From Gracilaria domingensis (Eukaryota > Rhodophyta > Florideophyceae > Gracilariales > Gracilariaceae), in assembly GCA_022539475.1 (NCBI GenBank), contig VCMS01000012.1, positions 372,001 through 436,000 on the forward strand: a stretch of DNA of 64,000 nucleotides, written 5' to 3'. The position numbers were made by a program, and so were the translations under genes. Below the pieces are notes generated by a model. That model was not told where the DNA came from, did not search any database, and saw only the letters and a program-made list of their open reading frames with translations. This document shows, piece after piece, positions 10,301 through 20,439 of the stretch (position 1 is the first letter of the stretch; the number at the start of each line of letters is the position of its first letter).

Positions 10301-13086
10301 TTGGAAGACCTGCGAGGAATGAGGAAAAGATGAGCTCAGCGTCAAGGACTACGGCGAGTTTGAAAGACAGCTTGCCGTTGAAGAAGTATAAGGACTTCTC
10401 AATATCGATTGATTATGCCAGCACTGACATTCAGAGTGCAGAATGCCCAGTGCTTGCGGCTTGCTTGTACTCGGGATCTCTAGCCTCAGAAGTAAGTAGG
10501 GATGGAGTCTTAGAACAAGAAACCCAATCAGAAGTGCACCATGGACAATTCTCTGGCGAAGAAAAGGAGCTGGATAACATGGAGGTGGAGAGAGACGAAG
10601 CTAAGGATGTGAATGATATTCCAGAGAAGAACGAGGCGGAGATTGAAATTGATGATGAGGATCGAATGTTGTATGGCGGAAATGAAGACGAAGAGGACAA
10701 ACTTCTGTACGGAACTGGCGAAGAGGACAAAAGCGTACCGCAGAATGGGGATAAGCAACAAATTAGAACTGGACCTAAATCCGTGGGGGTCGTTCGATCC
10801 ACAGGCACAGAAGGGTTTGAGAATGAAGGGGAGCAAGCACGAGCTTCAGAGAAGGGCACAGTACCCATGCCAGACAAGACATCAAATGATGTCAGTCGGG
10901 ACTTTCTGTTACTCATCATCAAGAAAGACGGAAGCTTGGTGGTTCTAGCTCGAGAGTTACAATATGCAACCATTCTAGAATGTCCATCATTCTTTGCAGC
11001 GCCAGGCTTTGTCGCGGATGTCGGCGTCCTTCAACAGTCCGAAAGGGATCAACGATGTCCAGTTGCATCTGAAGAGCTTATGATTGATGGATGCACGATG
11101 GCAGACCTACCATGTTCTGCTCTTCTTCAAAGTTTATCGATTCCAGTGTTGATCGCCACCGCCCGAAACGGCATGCCTTTGATATACAGAGTTTTTATGG
11201 CTTCAAAGTCAAATGTGCGGCAATCATCGCGATCTCGATTAGCCATGGAACGTATCGTTCATAGGGATAGAACTACGTACTTGTTGACAAGGTCACTGAA
11301 GCACTCGAGGAGAAAAGGACTCTCAGAGAAAAACTTCTCGGCAAAATCTCCTCCAATAGCATCCTTTCGGAACATTGCTGGGAGGGCTGGTATGTTTGTA
11401 GGTGGCAATGTTCCCTTCTTTGTCTTTGCCGAACGGGGGTATCCAAGAGTGCACCCCTTAACGCAAACGCCGAAAGAAGATGGTAGCATTTCTCGGGATG
11501 ATCTAGAACTCGGCCAGTCAGTTGCTGCTTTCACGGAGTTTCACAACGTCATGTGCCCGAGAGGATTCTTGTGTATATATAATGACGGTGAAACTAGGAT
11601 TGGAGAGCTACCCCCTCTCAACTTGGTGAATTATGACGCACCTACTCCGATGCGGAAGATAGCACTTCGTTGCACACCGCACAAGGTGGCATACCATTCA
11701 GGTTCGGCAACGTATGGTGTACTGGCATCCATGCCTACTCTAACAACCAGGGAAGAGCGCCTAGCGCGAATATTGCAATCTCTTGAAAAGCACGATAAGC
11801 GGCACTACTCGTATATTGCCGCTCAAGCTGAGGCTGAGACTGGAAACGAACAAGCAAATCGTGTGCCTCCACTGTTCGAAGAGCTTCATGAGCTCCGAGT
11901 GTACAGGCCCGATACATGGGATTTGATCAAGAGTCACAAACTTGCAAAAGGTGAAGTAGGATTAGCTATTTCCAATATGACCGTGGATGTCTATAAACAG
12001 CGATTAGCAAAGGATGGAGAGATTCACAGCAGCAAGAAGGACGATGATGGGAATGAATCACCATTTGCTGCTTCGCTGAAGATGCGACCAAAGAATGTAC
12101 TTGCCGTCGGGACAGGAAACCTAAATGGTGAAGATGCCGGAAGTAGAGGACGGTTGCTTCTTTTCGAGATTTCGAGACAAGAGGGTTATACAAAAAGTGG
12201 AAGCTTTACTTCGTTTCAGTTGCAACTGATCGCAGAGAAAGATCTACCAGCTCCTGTGACTGCCGTGGCTGCAATGGAGGGATATGTCATTGCGGGGGTT
12301 GGACCGCAAATAAGTGTGTACAAGCTAGTCGGGGATGAGCTTGTTCACTTGTCATTTGCTTTCGGCCAACTCTACTGCACTTCCATAGCATCGCTCAAAC
12401 AGTATGTTGTAGCTGCAGATATGTGCAAATCTGTTTCGTTCATGTATTTTCGGGACAGAAACAATTCCGTTAACTTTCTTGGAAAGGATTATGAGCATGT
12501 GCGATCTTATGCAGCAGAGTTCCTAATCGAGAACGAACACATGAGCATTATCGTAAGCGACGGAAGTGCAAACTTTCAACTGATGAACTATGCACACGCA
12601 TCTAATCCGCAATCCAGGGGAGGAAAGCGCCTGCTTGTTAATGGGGGTATTCACTTCGGATCACGCGTGAACAAATTTGTAAGGTTTCGAGTGCCAGATA
12701 GTAAGAAAATTGTTGAGAGCGGAGCCTCGTTCATGAGAGCTGGGAAACACTCGCTCCTTTTCTCAACTCTGGATGGAGGAATCGGGGGTTTGATTGCCGT
12801 GAATGAGGTAGAGTATAGAAATCTCAGCAAAATATGGTCTTATATGGTGAACGAAGCTGGCGTTCAAAGACTCGTTGGAATACATCCAAATGAGCAATGT
12901 GAGTTTCGAGCAGAACGTGCTTCAACAGTTCTCCTGGATCAGAGGCTACTGGATAGTAGAGCCGTGTTTGACATATTCGCCATGTCAGTGACAGAAATGC
13001 GTCTGATAGCAAAGAAGGTCGGAGTTAAGATGGATACCCTTTTAGAGACTTTGATGGAAATGGATTGTCTTTTGTCACGGTTTTGA
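7357..13086 (+). CDS. CPSF1: Cleavage and polyadenylation factor CPSF160 (Cft1)
   Basis: About 1,909 residues, the large beta-propeller scaffold of the complex that recognises the AAUAAA signal and directs pre-mRNA 3' cleavage. The N-terminus (MFGVAREFQAPLGVTHAVRG, then IELYVVR) matches the start of CPSF160 proteins, so I take the ATG at 7357 rather than 7333. The C-terminal CPSF-A propeller is clear (KNVLAVGTGN, GQLYCTSIASL, GGIGGLIAV and the closing helical segment). Two long charged insertions interrupt the propellers: about residues 430-510 (Lys/Arg then Asp/Glu) and 610-870 (Glu/Lys/Asn-rich). A third acidic stretch near 1090-1160 contains the family motif MLYG twice (DRMLYGGNEDE, DKLLYGTGEED), where human CPSF160 has EEMLYG. 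It is larger than animal CPSF160 (about 1,440 residues) because of these inserts. One uninterrupted exon of 5.7 kb. Confidence 0.95.
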   Translation: MFGVAREFQAPLGVTHAVRGYFGPTTALSTVFARKSSIELYVVRANAEVARLELVQSTALGANVVSMCVLSLGSAHDLLVLGFDRMRAAVLAWHHDTRGWITAQLIDHATLLGSPLCSPSSIMRSQDPRDQGRPILRGLVGTDSQPLIKADPSGRCLGVLAKSQNVLYIVPVSAEDDAYSLPTRVFNPADVFLVDLPTDYEASNIKDFVFLHGSFEPNVVILYEPKRTWAGRAAIQRNTSQILNISIDIQSKRTSKTWTVDQLPYDSIRLEPIPESAGGGIMLLCTSVIMQLRHGACVAGLSLNCFGDSYATEVKSKFETIKESDTLVECDGAHCRFLDLEETPSDSSSPAVQSVALLSLKGGELYFLNIAVASRNSIVMKRAGSTVIASEIVPINHRFFILASRLSDSLLVEYQRAAQDTEVGAEMSNGDIPLKSITPVVDSKNDTKKRKRRKRSAQDDAEYEMIYGVKPPQDSSDEESEDGPEKDEHALNLDQKDEGTRGVYDDEDELGWVFNSGTDEATAKGSSSSGTWALKVKDTLPCFGPGSDLAIGMSPGDDTGTKLDMVVAGGYAKNGCLAVVHQSVRPTFSANFQVPGCNGVWALRDPASVMRERDALRLRNELRNKGNMEKRLRNAKQIEERNNYIEEAVRVLRSKGKSKQESAVKEDEVKEERRIRMGDDSLNSKQVNEEAPDNARKNVIVNAPHEEDGSMQLRTGARQMENNEGDTGVPVSSKDNRNTTIAEKANASVEFDVNEAGHHEENSLKEEGEGLHDTEGTLKSQSNGQVDEDDRDESALKKRKIEVSETQEEVGTEESVVSGEDLQRIEHEADAKFPLEDEVALEEIIPNDPALHSIILMTTDSNTMVLRCGAELEEVNPDSVGFIGSEKTVAAANVFGSYAIVQVSSRTVRVLRDGNILCEFDMLSINQTIKRAHVCDPLVLVESTSGQICVLAISATEFGNENRENPDVDNIVNEGEFDEYGVGRPARNEEKMSSASRTTASLKDSLPLKKYKDFSISIDYASTDIQSAECPVLAACLYSGSLASEVSRDGVLEQETQSEVHHGQFSGEEKELDNMEVERDEAKDVNDIPEKNEAEIEIDDEDRMLYGGNEDEEDKLLYGTGEEDKSVPQNGDKQQIRTGPKSVGVVRSTGTEGFENEGEQARASEKGTVPMPDKTSNDVSRDFLLLIIKKDGSLVVLARELQYATILECPSFFAAPGFVADVGVLQQSERDQRCPVASEELMIDGCTMADLPCSALLQSLSIPVLIATARNGMPLIYRVFMASKSNVRQSSRSRLAMERIVHRDRTTYLLTRSLKHSRRKGLSEKNFSAKSPPIASFRNIAGRAGMFVGGNVPFFVFAERGYPRVHPLTQTPKEDGSISRDDLELGQSVAAFTEFHNVMCPRGFLCIYNDGETRIGELPPLNLVNYDAPTPMRKIALRCTPHKVAYHSGSATYGVLASMPTLTTREERLARILQSLEKHDKRHYSYIAAQAEAETGNEQANRVPPLFEELHELRVYRPDTWDLIKSHKLAKGEVGLAISNMTVDVYKQRLAKDGEIHSSKKDDDGNESPFAASLKMRPKNVLAVGTGNLNGEDAGSRGRLLLFEISRQEGYTKSGSFTSFQLQLIAEKDLPAPVTAVAAMEGYVIAGVGPQISVYKLVGDELVHLSFAFGQLYCTSIASLKQYVVAADMCKSVSFMYFRDRNNSVNFLGKDYEHVRSYAAEFLIENEHMSIIVSDGSANFQLMNYAHASNPQSRGGKRLLVNGGIHFGSRVNKFVRFRVPDSKKIVESGASFMRAGKHSLLFSTLDGGIGGLIAVNEVEYRNLSKIWSYMVNEAGVQRLVGIHPNEQCEFRAERASTVLLDQRLLDSRAVFDIFAMSVTEMRLIAKKVGVKMDTLLETLMEMDCLLSRF

Positions 13087-13865
13087 GGTCATGTCTTTTC
13101 GTGAACTGGCATGGCTATCGGGGAATGGAGTACGGGTTTGTGTATGTTTAAACTGATAACGACTACATGCATCTGTACCAGTAATGAGTTAAACTAACTT
13201 TCGTACCTTCGTTAGGCAGATTCTGTACTACAAAATCTTTCAAGCACAAACCAGAAAGTGATATCCTAAGGCTACCTTTGGGAAGGGAAAGCCATGCATA
13301 CCACTGGTAGCTTTCATCCATTTGCTTTCTTTGAGCGTACTCATTTTATATTCGACAGTGACCTTCCCTTGCACATAACACCAAGGCATCATGGCTCATA
13401 TGTACCTGCTGCCTGACATGTTACATCACGTCAATAATTGGTGCTTCGCATCGTCACGACGACGCCGTCGTGCACTTTTCGCGAGCTGGAGCCTGTATCT
13501 AGCTTTCGAGTTTCGAATCCAAGTGCGTTTCAACAGTTTGAATTTTCAAGTGCTCCTGCAACGTGTTCCTTTTGCTGACACCACAGAGAATTTCCGCGAC
13601 ATTTCATGGGAAAGCCGTGCTGCTCTGCCGTTACGTGGCCAAGCGAGAGAGCATGTGTGATGGCTTCGCTCTTGAATGATAACAGCGTGCAACTGGCTAA
13701 GGATATAAGGATACCCCTGCAAGAATAGTGTCGTGCTCTTAAGCAAAAACTTTTGTTACTGCCCATCGATTTGGCATTCGTGAGCTAAGCGTTGTTTTGT
13801 TAGAATCCATCTTCGCCCCAGAAGTTCTTTCAGTCACTGTCTTTTAATCTTCTCATCACACCAAA
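13087..13865. other. CPSF160-Costars intergenic region
   Basis: No reliable gene. It must hold the CPSF160 3' end and the Costars promoter. A near-palindrome CACGACGACGCCGTCGTG lies around 13456-13473. Several 60-90 codon frames on both strands look like chance. Confidence 0.5.
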
Positions 13866-14172
13866 ATGGATGTCGGGGGCGAAGTCAAGCAGCTGGTGGA
13901 AGAAATCAAGAGACTCGGAGATGTTGGCCCTGATGGGAAGGTATCGTAAGTTTAACTCTGAACCAAACTCAACTCCTCGAAGCCATGTCTAACTTTTAGA
14001 ATCCGCTTGCAGAGTGAAATTTGTGAAGCTTATTGATGACGAAAGATGTGGGAACATCTTTGAGGCTATTATTGGAACTCTCAAGGCAGCTCGGAAGACC
14101 AAGGTACTCGATTTTGAAGGCGAATTCCTGCTCAAGGGCGTTCACGACGACGTAGATATCAAGCTGCTTTAG
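13866..14172 (+). CDS. Costars family protein (ABRACL homologue)
   Basis: A 79-residue Costars-domain protein, the small winged-helix fold found alone in ABRACL and at the end of ABRA/STARS, linked in animals and Dictyostelium to actin dynamics and cell motility. The whole length matches the family: EVKQLVEEIKRLG, then VKFVKLIDDERCGNIFEAI, GTLKAARKTKVLDFEGE and the closing GVHDDVDIKLL. It is split by one 67-nt intron (13946-14012) with donor GTAAGT and acceptor TTGCAG, in phase 2. Exons are 13866-13945 and 14013-14172. Without splicing the frame stops at once, so the intron is well supported by homology. It is too short and interrupted to appear as one open frame. Confidence 0.93.
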
Positions 14173-14674
14173 AGGTCTGCCTCTGTGCTCCGGTCTTCAG
14201 CATCGACTCGATTGTCCATGAATGAATAGGCACAGTTTACCTTGCGTTCGTGTGGCAGAGTCGGGAACTAAAGCGCACCAAGCGATATCACCTCTGGCGT
14301 AATTTTGTGACTATGTAAGCATTTGAGAAATTGGTCGGCAGTCTTATTAGTAAACGGAAAATCTGAAACACGCGTAATGAGTTGAACGCTCCTGTGATTA
14401 TCGTCCCTCGCTTTCAAGAAATTGATCTCTCTCTCTCTTTCTAGGCACACCAGAACCCACTAAGCACCAGAAATATCATTATGTTGCGTCGCCATCCTTT
14501 CCTTGCGTTCGATCTTCGATGTCAGATATTGCTGCAATGCTGCACATAAATGTCATCCACGCCTTTATTGTACCCAATGCCTCAATTCGATTACATGAAT
14601 TCCTCACTTTCGTTACTCAAAAGTTCAGAAGGATTGTGACAGTATAGACGCTTTCAGCAGTTTACTGGTTAAAG
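14173..14674. other. Convergent 3' spacer, Costars / alpha-MPP
   Basis: About 500 bp between convergent stop codons. It holds a pyrimidine tract (CT repeat) near 14425-14440 and no gene that I can support. Confidence 0.5.
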
Positions 14675-16662
14675 CTAAGCCAGCTGAGTCTGACGTTTAA
14701 GAGATGATTCAATAGCTGAATACTCATAAGTTGCGTACTCTTCCCCGTACGTCACAACCGCTGGCTGGCTTTGAATCATTCTTGAAGCAACCCGTCGTAT
14801 GTCATCTTCAGTGACGGCATCGATCAATTTTGTCAATTCCTCCGGCCCAGCATACTTCCCAGAGCAAAGAATTTGTCGACCGAGATCCTCGCAAACCACT
14901 GCACGACTTTCAAGATTCATAATCAAACTGCTCTTCGTCATCATTTTCGCACGCTCGAGTTCACCAGCTCCAAGCGGACTTGCGAGCTTCCCGATTTGCA
15001 GGCCAACAACTTCAATAAGGTTGTTCAAATGGGCCGGATCCTCGCAGACACCGTGAATCCCAAACAGACCACCATCTGAATAGCAGTGGTTGAAAGCTGA
15101 TGCAGCTGTTACCCAGCCATGCTTGTTCAAAATTTCGGAGTACAGACGTGTGTACATACCTTTTCCAGGCCCGCCAGAACTGAAGGAGCCTCCGCCTCCA
15201 AGCAGTGTGTGCAGTACACACACTGGCACAAGATCATCATCTTGCCATGAAACCCCCTTGAATCCGATCGCTACTTGTCCAGGGCCGTCGGAAGAGATTC
15301 GAACAGACCCTCCAGTGTATCGGCAGGCGTCAGGGACGCTTTCCCCTCTAGCTCCTCCCAAAAGTGATTCAGACAATTCTACAAGAGCAGCATGACTCAC
15401 ATTTGCAGCTGACACAACCATCTTATCTGGGGTGAAATTGTCGGAAACGAAATCGTTCACAGTCGTCGGATTCATAAGCGACAACTTACGTTCTTCCGCG
15501 ACCAACGGAAGACCTATAATTTTCAAAGACATGCAATGAATACGAAGGAGTCAGTATTTGTCTCAGCAATCTCGTGTGTACTCGTCAGACGTACGTGAGC
15601 GCCATCGACGTCATTGAAGAAATGTAGAAGTTCGCTTTGTAGTCTCGACGCTAAAAGCCCATAAAACGGACAAACGCGGACCAGAACGCAGTTGCAGCGC
15701 ACTACCGTCGACGACAGTTCTCGAGTACCGAAAACTGCTATAATCGTAGTCTATGAGGTGATACTAGCTCAGACCACGCGTAAGATCTTCCGTGATGGAA
15801 AATGAGCGATAGCCGAATACTCTCACACCTCAACAAATATCACCGTTCCAATTGCGAATTTTCTCTGACATCTCACAACTTACCTAGAGTGTTTCCATGG
15901 AACGCAGCAGCATGAATGGCCTCAGTAACCTGACCATTTGGCTCGGAAGCAAAACTCTTCAACTCGTCTTTCATGACGGCGGTTTGGGCAGCGATTTCTT
16001 CCATTGCTATATCCCATTCAGCGGAGCCTTCGGCGTATCCTGTCGTAACCGGCGCAACCGCGGTCTCAGTGACAATGCTCAGCATCTCTGGCAACTTCTC
16101 TCTCATGCCCTCCGCAGAAAACGAAATCGTCTCCCTCGCAGCAGAAGCAGCGAACAAAGCGCCAGTGCGTTCTATGTCCCTCGTCATTCGATATTTGCTT
16201 CTCATTGAAGAACCTTTGAACGCCAGACGTTCGATTAAATGAGAGACGCCAGATGAATAAGGGGTTTCATTGCGCGAACCAGCTCCGACAAAAAAGCCGA
16301 TTGCTGCGATCGGGGATCCCATGTCTTGCGAAGCAACTCTCACGCCGTTAGAGAGGGTTGTGATTTCTACGGCGCCGGGAGTCGGAGGTTCAATATCAAC
16401 CGGATCTGGGATTTTAGGGAACTTCTCCGTCATTGAAATTTCCGGATCGAACATTCCGTGCGCAAGTTTCCACATCAATGGAATTTCTGGACCTGCTGCG
16501 AAGCCGCGACATTGGCGCTATGCAATTATAAATTGGACGCACAACGGGGATTGAAGTCGGTTAGGTACGAATTCGCATCGAGAAGTTGATTAGCAATCGT
16601 TGTGGCTTTGAAGAACTTACGGCGAGGGCCAGGCGAGGAATGGTGCGCATGTTGGATATCAT
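14675..16662 (-). CDS. Mitochondrial processing peptidase, alpha subunit
   Basis: A 504-residue M16-family protein in three exons on the minus strand: 16662-16621, 16517-15884 and 15513-14675. alpha-MPP binds precursor proteins for the catalytic beta subunit, which removes mitochondrial presequences. The diagnostic glycine-rich loop of the alpha subunit is present (LLGGGGSFSSGGPGKGMYTRLY). The zinc motif HxxEH of the catalytic subunit is degenerate here (HLIER), as expected for alpha. The N-terminus is Arg-rich without acids (MISNMRTIPRLALARQCRGFAAG), a good mitochondrial presequence formed across the first junction. Introns are 103 nt (16518-16620) and 370 nt (15514-15883), both with GTAAGT donors and ATAG acceptors; the joins preserve frame. 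The frame is open further upstream to 16821, so the start is likely but not certain. Confidence 0.92.
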
Positions 16663-16920
16663 GGCGCGTGGGACGAGCGCACGGAACGCGCGGCGATGTG
16701 CGATTCGGAGCTCAATGAAAGGAAGATCGCACTGATGGTGCCCGATGCTCGGAGGTGTGTCAACCACACGAGTGCGATTGCCGATATGCATTGAAGTATT
16801 CACTTCCGTTTTGCTCCACATTTGAACAAAACAATCCTTTTTCGGATAATCAAATTATCTGCACCGGTGCCTGATGCGCAACCCTTTGCTTGGACTCTCA
16901 AGAAGAAAACTACTGTACAC

Positions 16921-16933
16921 GTACCGTCGTACC
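16921..16933 (-). promoter_or_regulatory. Candidate promoter word upstream of alpha-MPP
   Basis: Identical 13-mer to 7011-7023, reading GGTACGACGGTAC in the sense of the MPP gene, about 260 bp above its start. Confidence 0.4.
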
Positions 16934-17275
16934 TCAAAAGGTAACGAGGGCTTTCCTCTAAAGGATACCTTTGGACTTCAGGTATTATTAAAGTAAACGT
17001 ATACGTTCACATCTACATTCATATGCCGTCGATTCATCGTGTCTCTCCCTGTCTCTCTCGATGCATTCATTCCTACATTCGAAGGATAAAAGGCTTTCTC
17101 TCGCTCTCTGTTTATCGAAACGGTGAAGCAGATTAGCTTCTACGCGTGGTTTTGAAAACTAGCTATTGTACACTGCACTGTACATGGGTGGCGTTTGAAG
17201 TCGATGCTGCTGCTAATTGGAAACAAACTTCGAAGATGTACCTGAAGCACTCCTTCAGAAGGATAGCCGTCTTTC

Positions 17276-17870
17276 TCTCTCTCTCTCTATATGGGCATAA
17301 CAGCCTAATTCCGGCATGCTACATAGCGTTTCTGTTGAAAGAAACGTCTCTCATTAGGAAGGCCAAAACCTTTTCAGGCCATTTTCTAATCAACGTACGA
17401 ACAGCCAGATCCTGTCGATCACTTAGAGCGGGCAAACACAAACGTCGAGACAAGGTTCTCGTTGGGCATCTCAAAAGATAATGCTCAACCGTATTCAATA
17501 CTCCAGGTCTGCAACCGCAAACCAGCCTTCTACCTTGCAAATGAGTTCCCGAAGGATGCAAATATGGTGAATGTCCGACGCAAAGTTGTGCCTGGGTCGT
17601 CTCCGCTTCTCGTAGTGACACAACTTTTCCGGGCTCTTCTGGTAACGCTTGCAGTAGAGGCCGTCTTTCATTGCGACCCTTAATCCTTCTCGGTACATCC
17701 GGAAAGTCAATAAGTACCGCGATTTGGGCTTCTACGGGCAAGTCAAGCGTTTGGCCTGCTAATCCATCCACCATTTCACTCCTTGCCAAGCCACAGTGGC
17801 TAGGTATCCAGGAGTATACCCGTGTCCGAAACGATTCGAGATTGATTGGAAGGAGTGTGTTGTTGTTGTT
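17276..17870 (-). mobile_element. LINE 3' end, copy 1 (RNase H + zinc knuckle)
   Basis: A degraded non-LTR retrotransposon 3' end on the minus strand. Around 17740-17830 the minus strand encodes SWIPSHCGLARSEMVDGLA, the C-terminal motif of an RNase H domain (W-P-x-H ... D-x-L-A). Downstream comes a C-terminal zinc knuckle, CGCRPGVLNTVEHYLLRC, of the C-x-C-x(n)-H-x4-C type common at the end of LINE ORF2. The frame is open for 156 codons (17319-17789). The element ends in a GA-dinucleotide tail near 17276-17291. The DNA is clearly related to copy 2 at 20440-20830 in the opposite orientation. Only the last 600 bp remain, so it is a 5'-truncated insertion. Confidence 0.8.
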
Positions 17871-18308
17871 TTCTTTCTCTCGGTTCAGGGAACGCCTTGA
17901 TTCGTATCTTCAGACATTCGGACAAGGGGCCAGAGCACCAACAGAACTATCAACGAATCAATAGTACATTTGAAAAGGAACGGCGGGGCATGCAGCACGA
18001 TACGAGAATAGCCCAGCGCAATTCCTCCGTTGAAGGCAAGTGTTGTCATCTGAGCAGACTAGTTCATCCCTCAAGATCAGGATACCAGCTATCACTTCCA
18101 ACTCTGTTGGCGACCAGAGCCTGTCGTTTGTGCCTCAGCTCACCGACTTCTTTTTCCGAAATCGGTGTGCCTGTAGATTTGGAAGCTCTGCAGCAATGGT
18201 GTTGAGGGAAGAGTACACTTTACTCGCCAAATTTTTGGGACCAGACTGCTTTGGGCCTTCCTCTCCTGAAGTATGGCTTACCCCGTCTTATTCCCATACA
18301 ATTCTGGG

Positions 18309-19550
18309 TCATTGGCGAGAAATACTTGTCTCTCGAACATTGGAAACGCACAATACGCATGGTCGTAAGTTCGGAGGAACGGCGGTCACTTTTCGGATGT
18401 TAACTGCCAGATCGAGATATTGACAATTTCTTGAAGCATGCCAAAGAGTTCCCATTCTAGTGACGTACTTCGATTGTAATCTATCTTCTTCTCCACTAGC
18501 TTTTCTCTCGACGATCCGAACTATCGACGAGAACTGATTAGAAAGATTGTGTGCTTCCACATCTTCCCGATCCTCTTGCAAAGACATTTCTTCCATCTTT
18601 GCGGCCATTGAACGAGTCATCATTGCTGCACTTTGCGCCAGCTTTTCCTTGGGCTCGCCTTCAGTCATTGTTCGGTCCGGACTTTCTTTCTCGGGAATCG
18701 TAGATTCCCGACGATTCATGGCTGCGTTTTCGATCATATGACGAATTTGCGAGCCAACTTTCGCATCCCCGTTACCCATACGTACACTGAGATTTCGTAG
18801 ATGTTCATCTGCCTTCGCCAAAACCTTTGAAGTGGTTTCAACATCACTCAAGGCCCGATGAGCCTCCTCATTGCGAATTCGGAGCAGCTTGCAAAGAGAT
18901 GCCAGACTAGCAGAGTGTCCAGGCCATATAATTCTGGCTACGTCCCTCAGAGAACATGCAAAGTCCCAATCTGGCATTGGTTCGCCAATGCGCGAGAGCT
19001 CTTGTTTCAGAAATCTATGATCGAAAGAAAGGTTGTGTGCGACAAAAATGGGCCTCCCTCGTTGATGACATACATGTTGTACATATTCGAGAATGCCTTC
19101 CCAGACTTTCTCAAACGATGGAGCATCTTGCATCATTTGATTTGTTATGCCATGTACGCGATTTGCCGCGCGGGGAGCACGTTTCCCAGGCGGATGCACA
19201 AGACTAGAGAAGGAAAGCGGTGCGGATGATGGCGAAGTGCATTCGAGTTCCATCATAGCGATTTCGACAATGTGGTTCTTTGTGGGACTCAAACCTGTGG
19301 TTTCTGTGTCCCAAATTATAATTGGTCTCCAGTTTGTCCGAAGTTGGAAGTGAATTGTTCGACTCATATCTTGGAACTTAGTTCCTAGAACTGCAGGATG
19401 GCAAAATAGCAACACTCTGAATGAAGAGTTGTTCAGCATACTAACTGTTGTTCGGAAAACGGTTTCTTTTATAGGCAGCTGGGGATATATGAGCATGCGA
19501 GAACGCCAATGAACGTGGCATGGGAGGCTGGAGAATATGGCCATCGACAT
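18309..19550 (-). CDS. DEDDh 3'-5' exonuclease with C-terminal zinc-binding-like module
   Basis: An RNase T / DNA polymerase III epsilon-type exonuclease of up to 413 residues. Exo I is WDTETTGL, Exo II VAHNLSFDHRF and Exo III HRALSDV, giving the four acidic residues and the histidine of the DEDDh class, which degrades DNA or RNA from the 3' end. A charged, Met-rich linker follows. The last 45 residues contain H-x4-C ... P-C-x2-C (WHASRNC ... LRPCVLC), a small presumed zinc site seen after exonuclease or nuclease domains in other proteins. The start is uncertain: the open frame begins at 19550, but the Met at 19367 (MSRTIHFQL) directly precedes the domain; the 61 extra residues could be a targeting peptide. 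The gene is an island between oppositely oriented LINE remnants. Confidence 0.85.
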   Translation of the reverse strand: MSMAIFSSLPCHVHWRSRMLIYPQLPIKETVFRTTVSMLNNSSFRVLLFCHPAVLGTKFQDMSRTIHFQLRTNWRPIIIWDTETTGLSPTKNHIVEIAMMELECTSPSSAPLSFSSLVHPPGKRAPRAANRVHGITNQMMQDAPSFEKVWEGILEYVQHVCHQRGRPIFVAHNLSFDHRFLKQELSRIGEPMPDWDFACSLRDVARIIWPGHSASLASLCKLLRIRNEEAHRALSDVETTSKVLAKADEHLRNLSVRMGNGDAKVGSQIRHMIENAAMNRRESTIPEKESPDRTMTEGEPKEKLAQSAAMMTRSMAAKMEEMSLQEDREDVEAHNLSNQFSSIVRIVERKASGEEDRLQSKYVTRMGTLWHASRNCQYLDLAVNIRKVTAVPPNLRPCVLCVSNVRETSISRQ

Positions 19551-20439
19551 CCTCTCGGCCCTCCAGAGCCCGAAATATAGGGCTGAGCAAGGGGGATTTG
19601 TTGGTGCGCCTAACTACAAGGTGGCACCAGGAACAAAGGCGCTTCCGTTCAATGACAAGACCTGAACAGATTTTGGTTGGCGTATGTCGTTAAACAAACG
19701 GCTTGGAGGATATTCGCAAGATTACTCGAAGAAAATTCGTGCTCAACTTCCGAGGCAGAAGGCCAGACATCACTCATAATGACTTGAGGTAGCTTCGAAG
19801 GCACCGTGACAAGGATCGTAATATTGCAATAGTTGGAAGTCAAGACGAAGGAGCACGAGATGAGAACCTCAAAAACGCTAATAAGTTCGTTACCAGATTG
19901 AAATGTTTGCTTGTGGCCCGAAGGGTATCGCTGACGGAGCTGGCATTTTCCACTCAGAAGCAAGACTGCAGGTATGGTGAATCATGGAGCCTTTACTGGG
20001 AATGGCCTTCATACTGCAAAGTCATGACGAGCGAGTCGTTGAACGTTCAGATCACAGTGCGTATGAGAGAGAAAGGCTTTGGGAGCTCGGTTTATTCTGA
20101 TTTGACTTTGCGTGGGAGCTAACATCCCAACATCTCATTAGACGCTTGTTTCTTGACTACCCGGACACTTGAAAAGGTTTACAGGTTAAATAGGATAGCC
20201 ATCTTTCCCCTGAAGCCTCATGTTCGTCTGGAAACTGTCGCCTCCGAACAGCAGTGCGCTGCTGATGTGACGTCGTGGAACCTTTACCTTCTTCTTCGGA
20301 GCAATTCCCTTTCATAGCTATAGCTCAGAGTCTGAGCTGAGTCTGCTCAGACGAATTGTCGTGATATCGCGGCGCTTGTTATCGGCAACATTCTTTTCCC
20401 GCTGAAGGCTCAAACCGCCAGGGCCGTTATCAACCGGAG

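Noticed and set aside
13946-14012. Costars gene as a 27-codon truncated gene
   Set aside because: Splicing out 67 nt with consensus sites restores the full 79-residue family domain.
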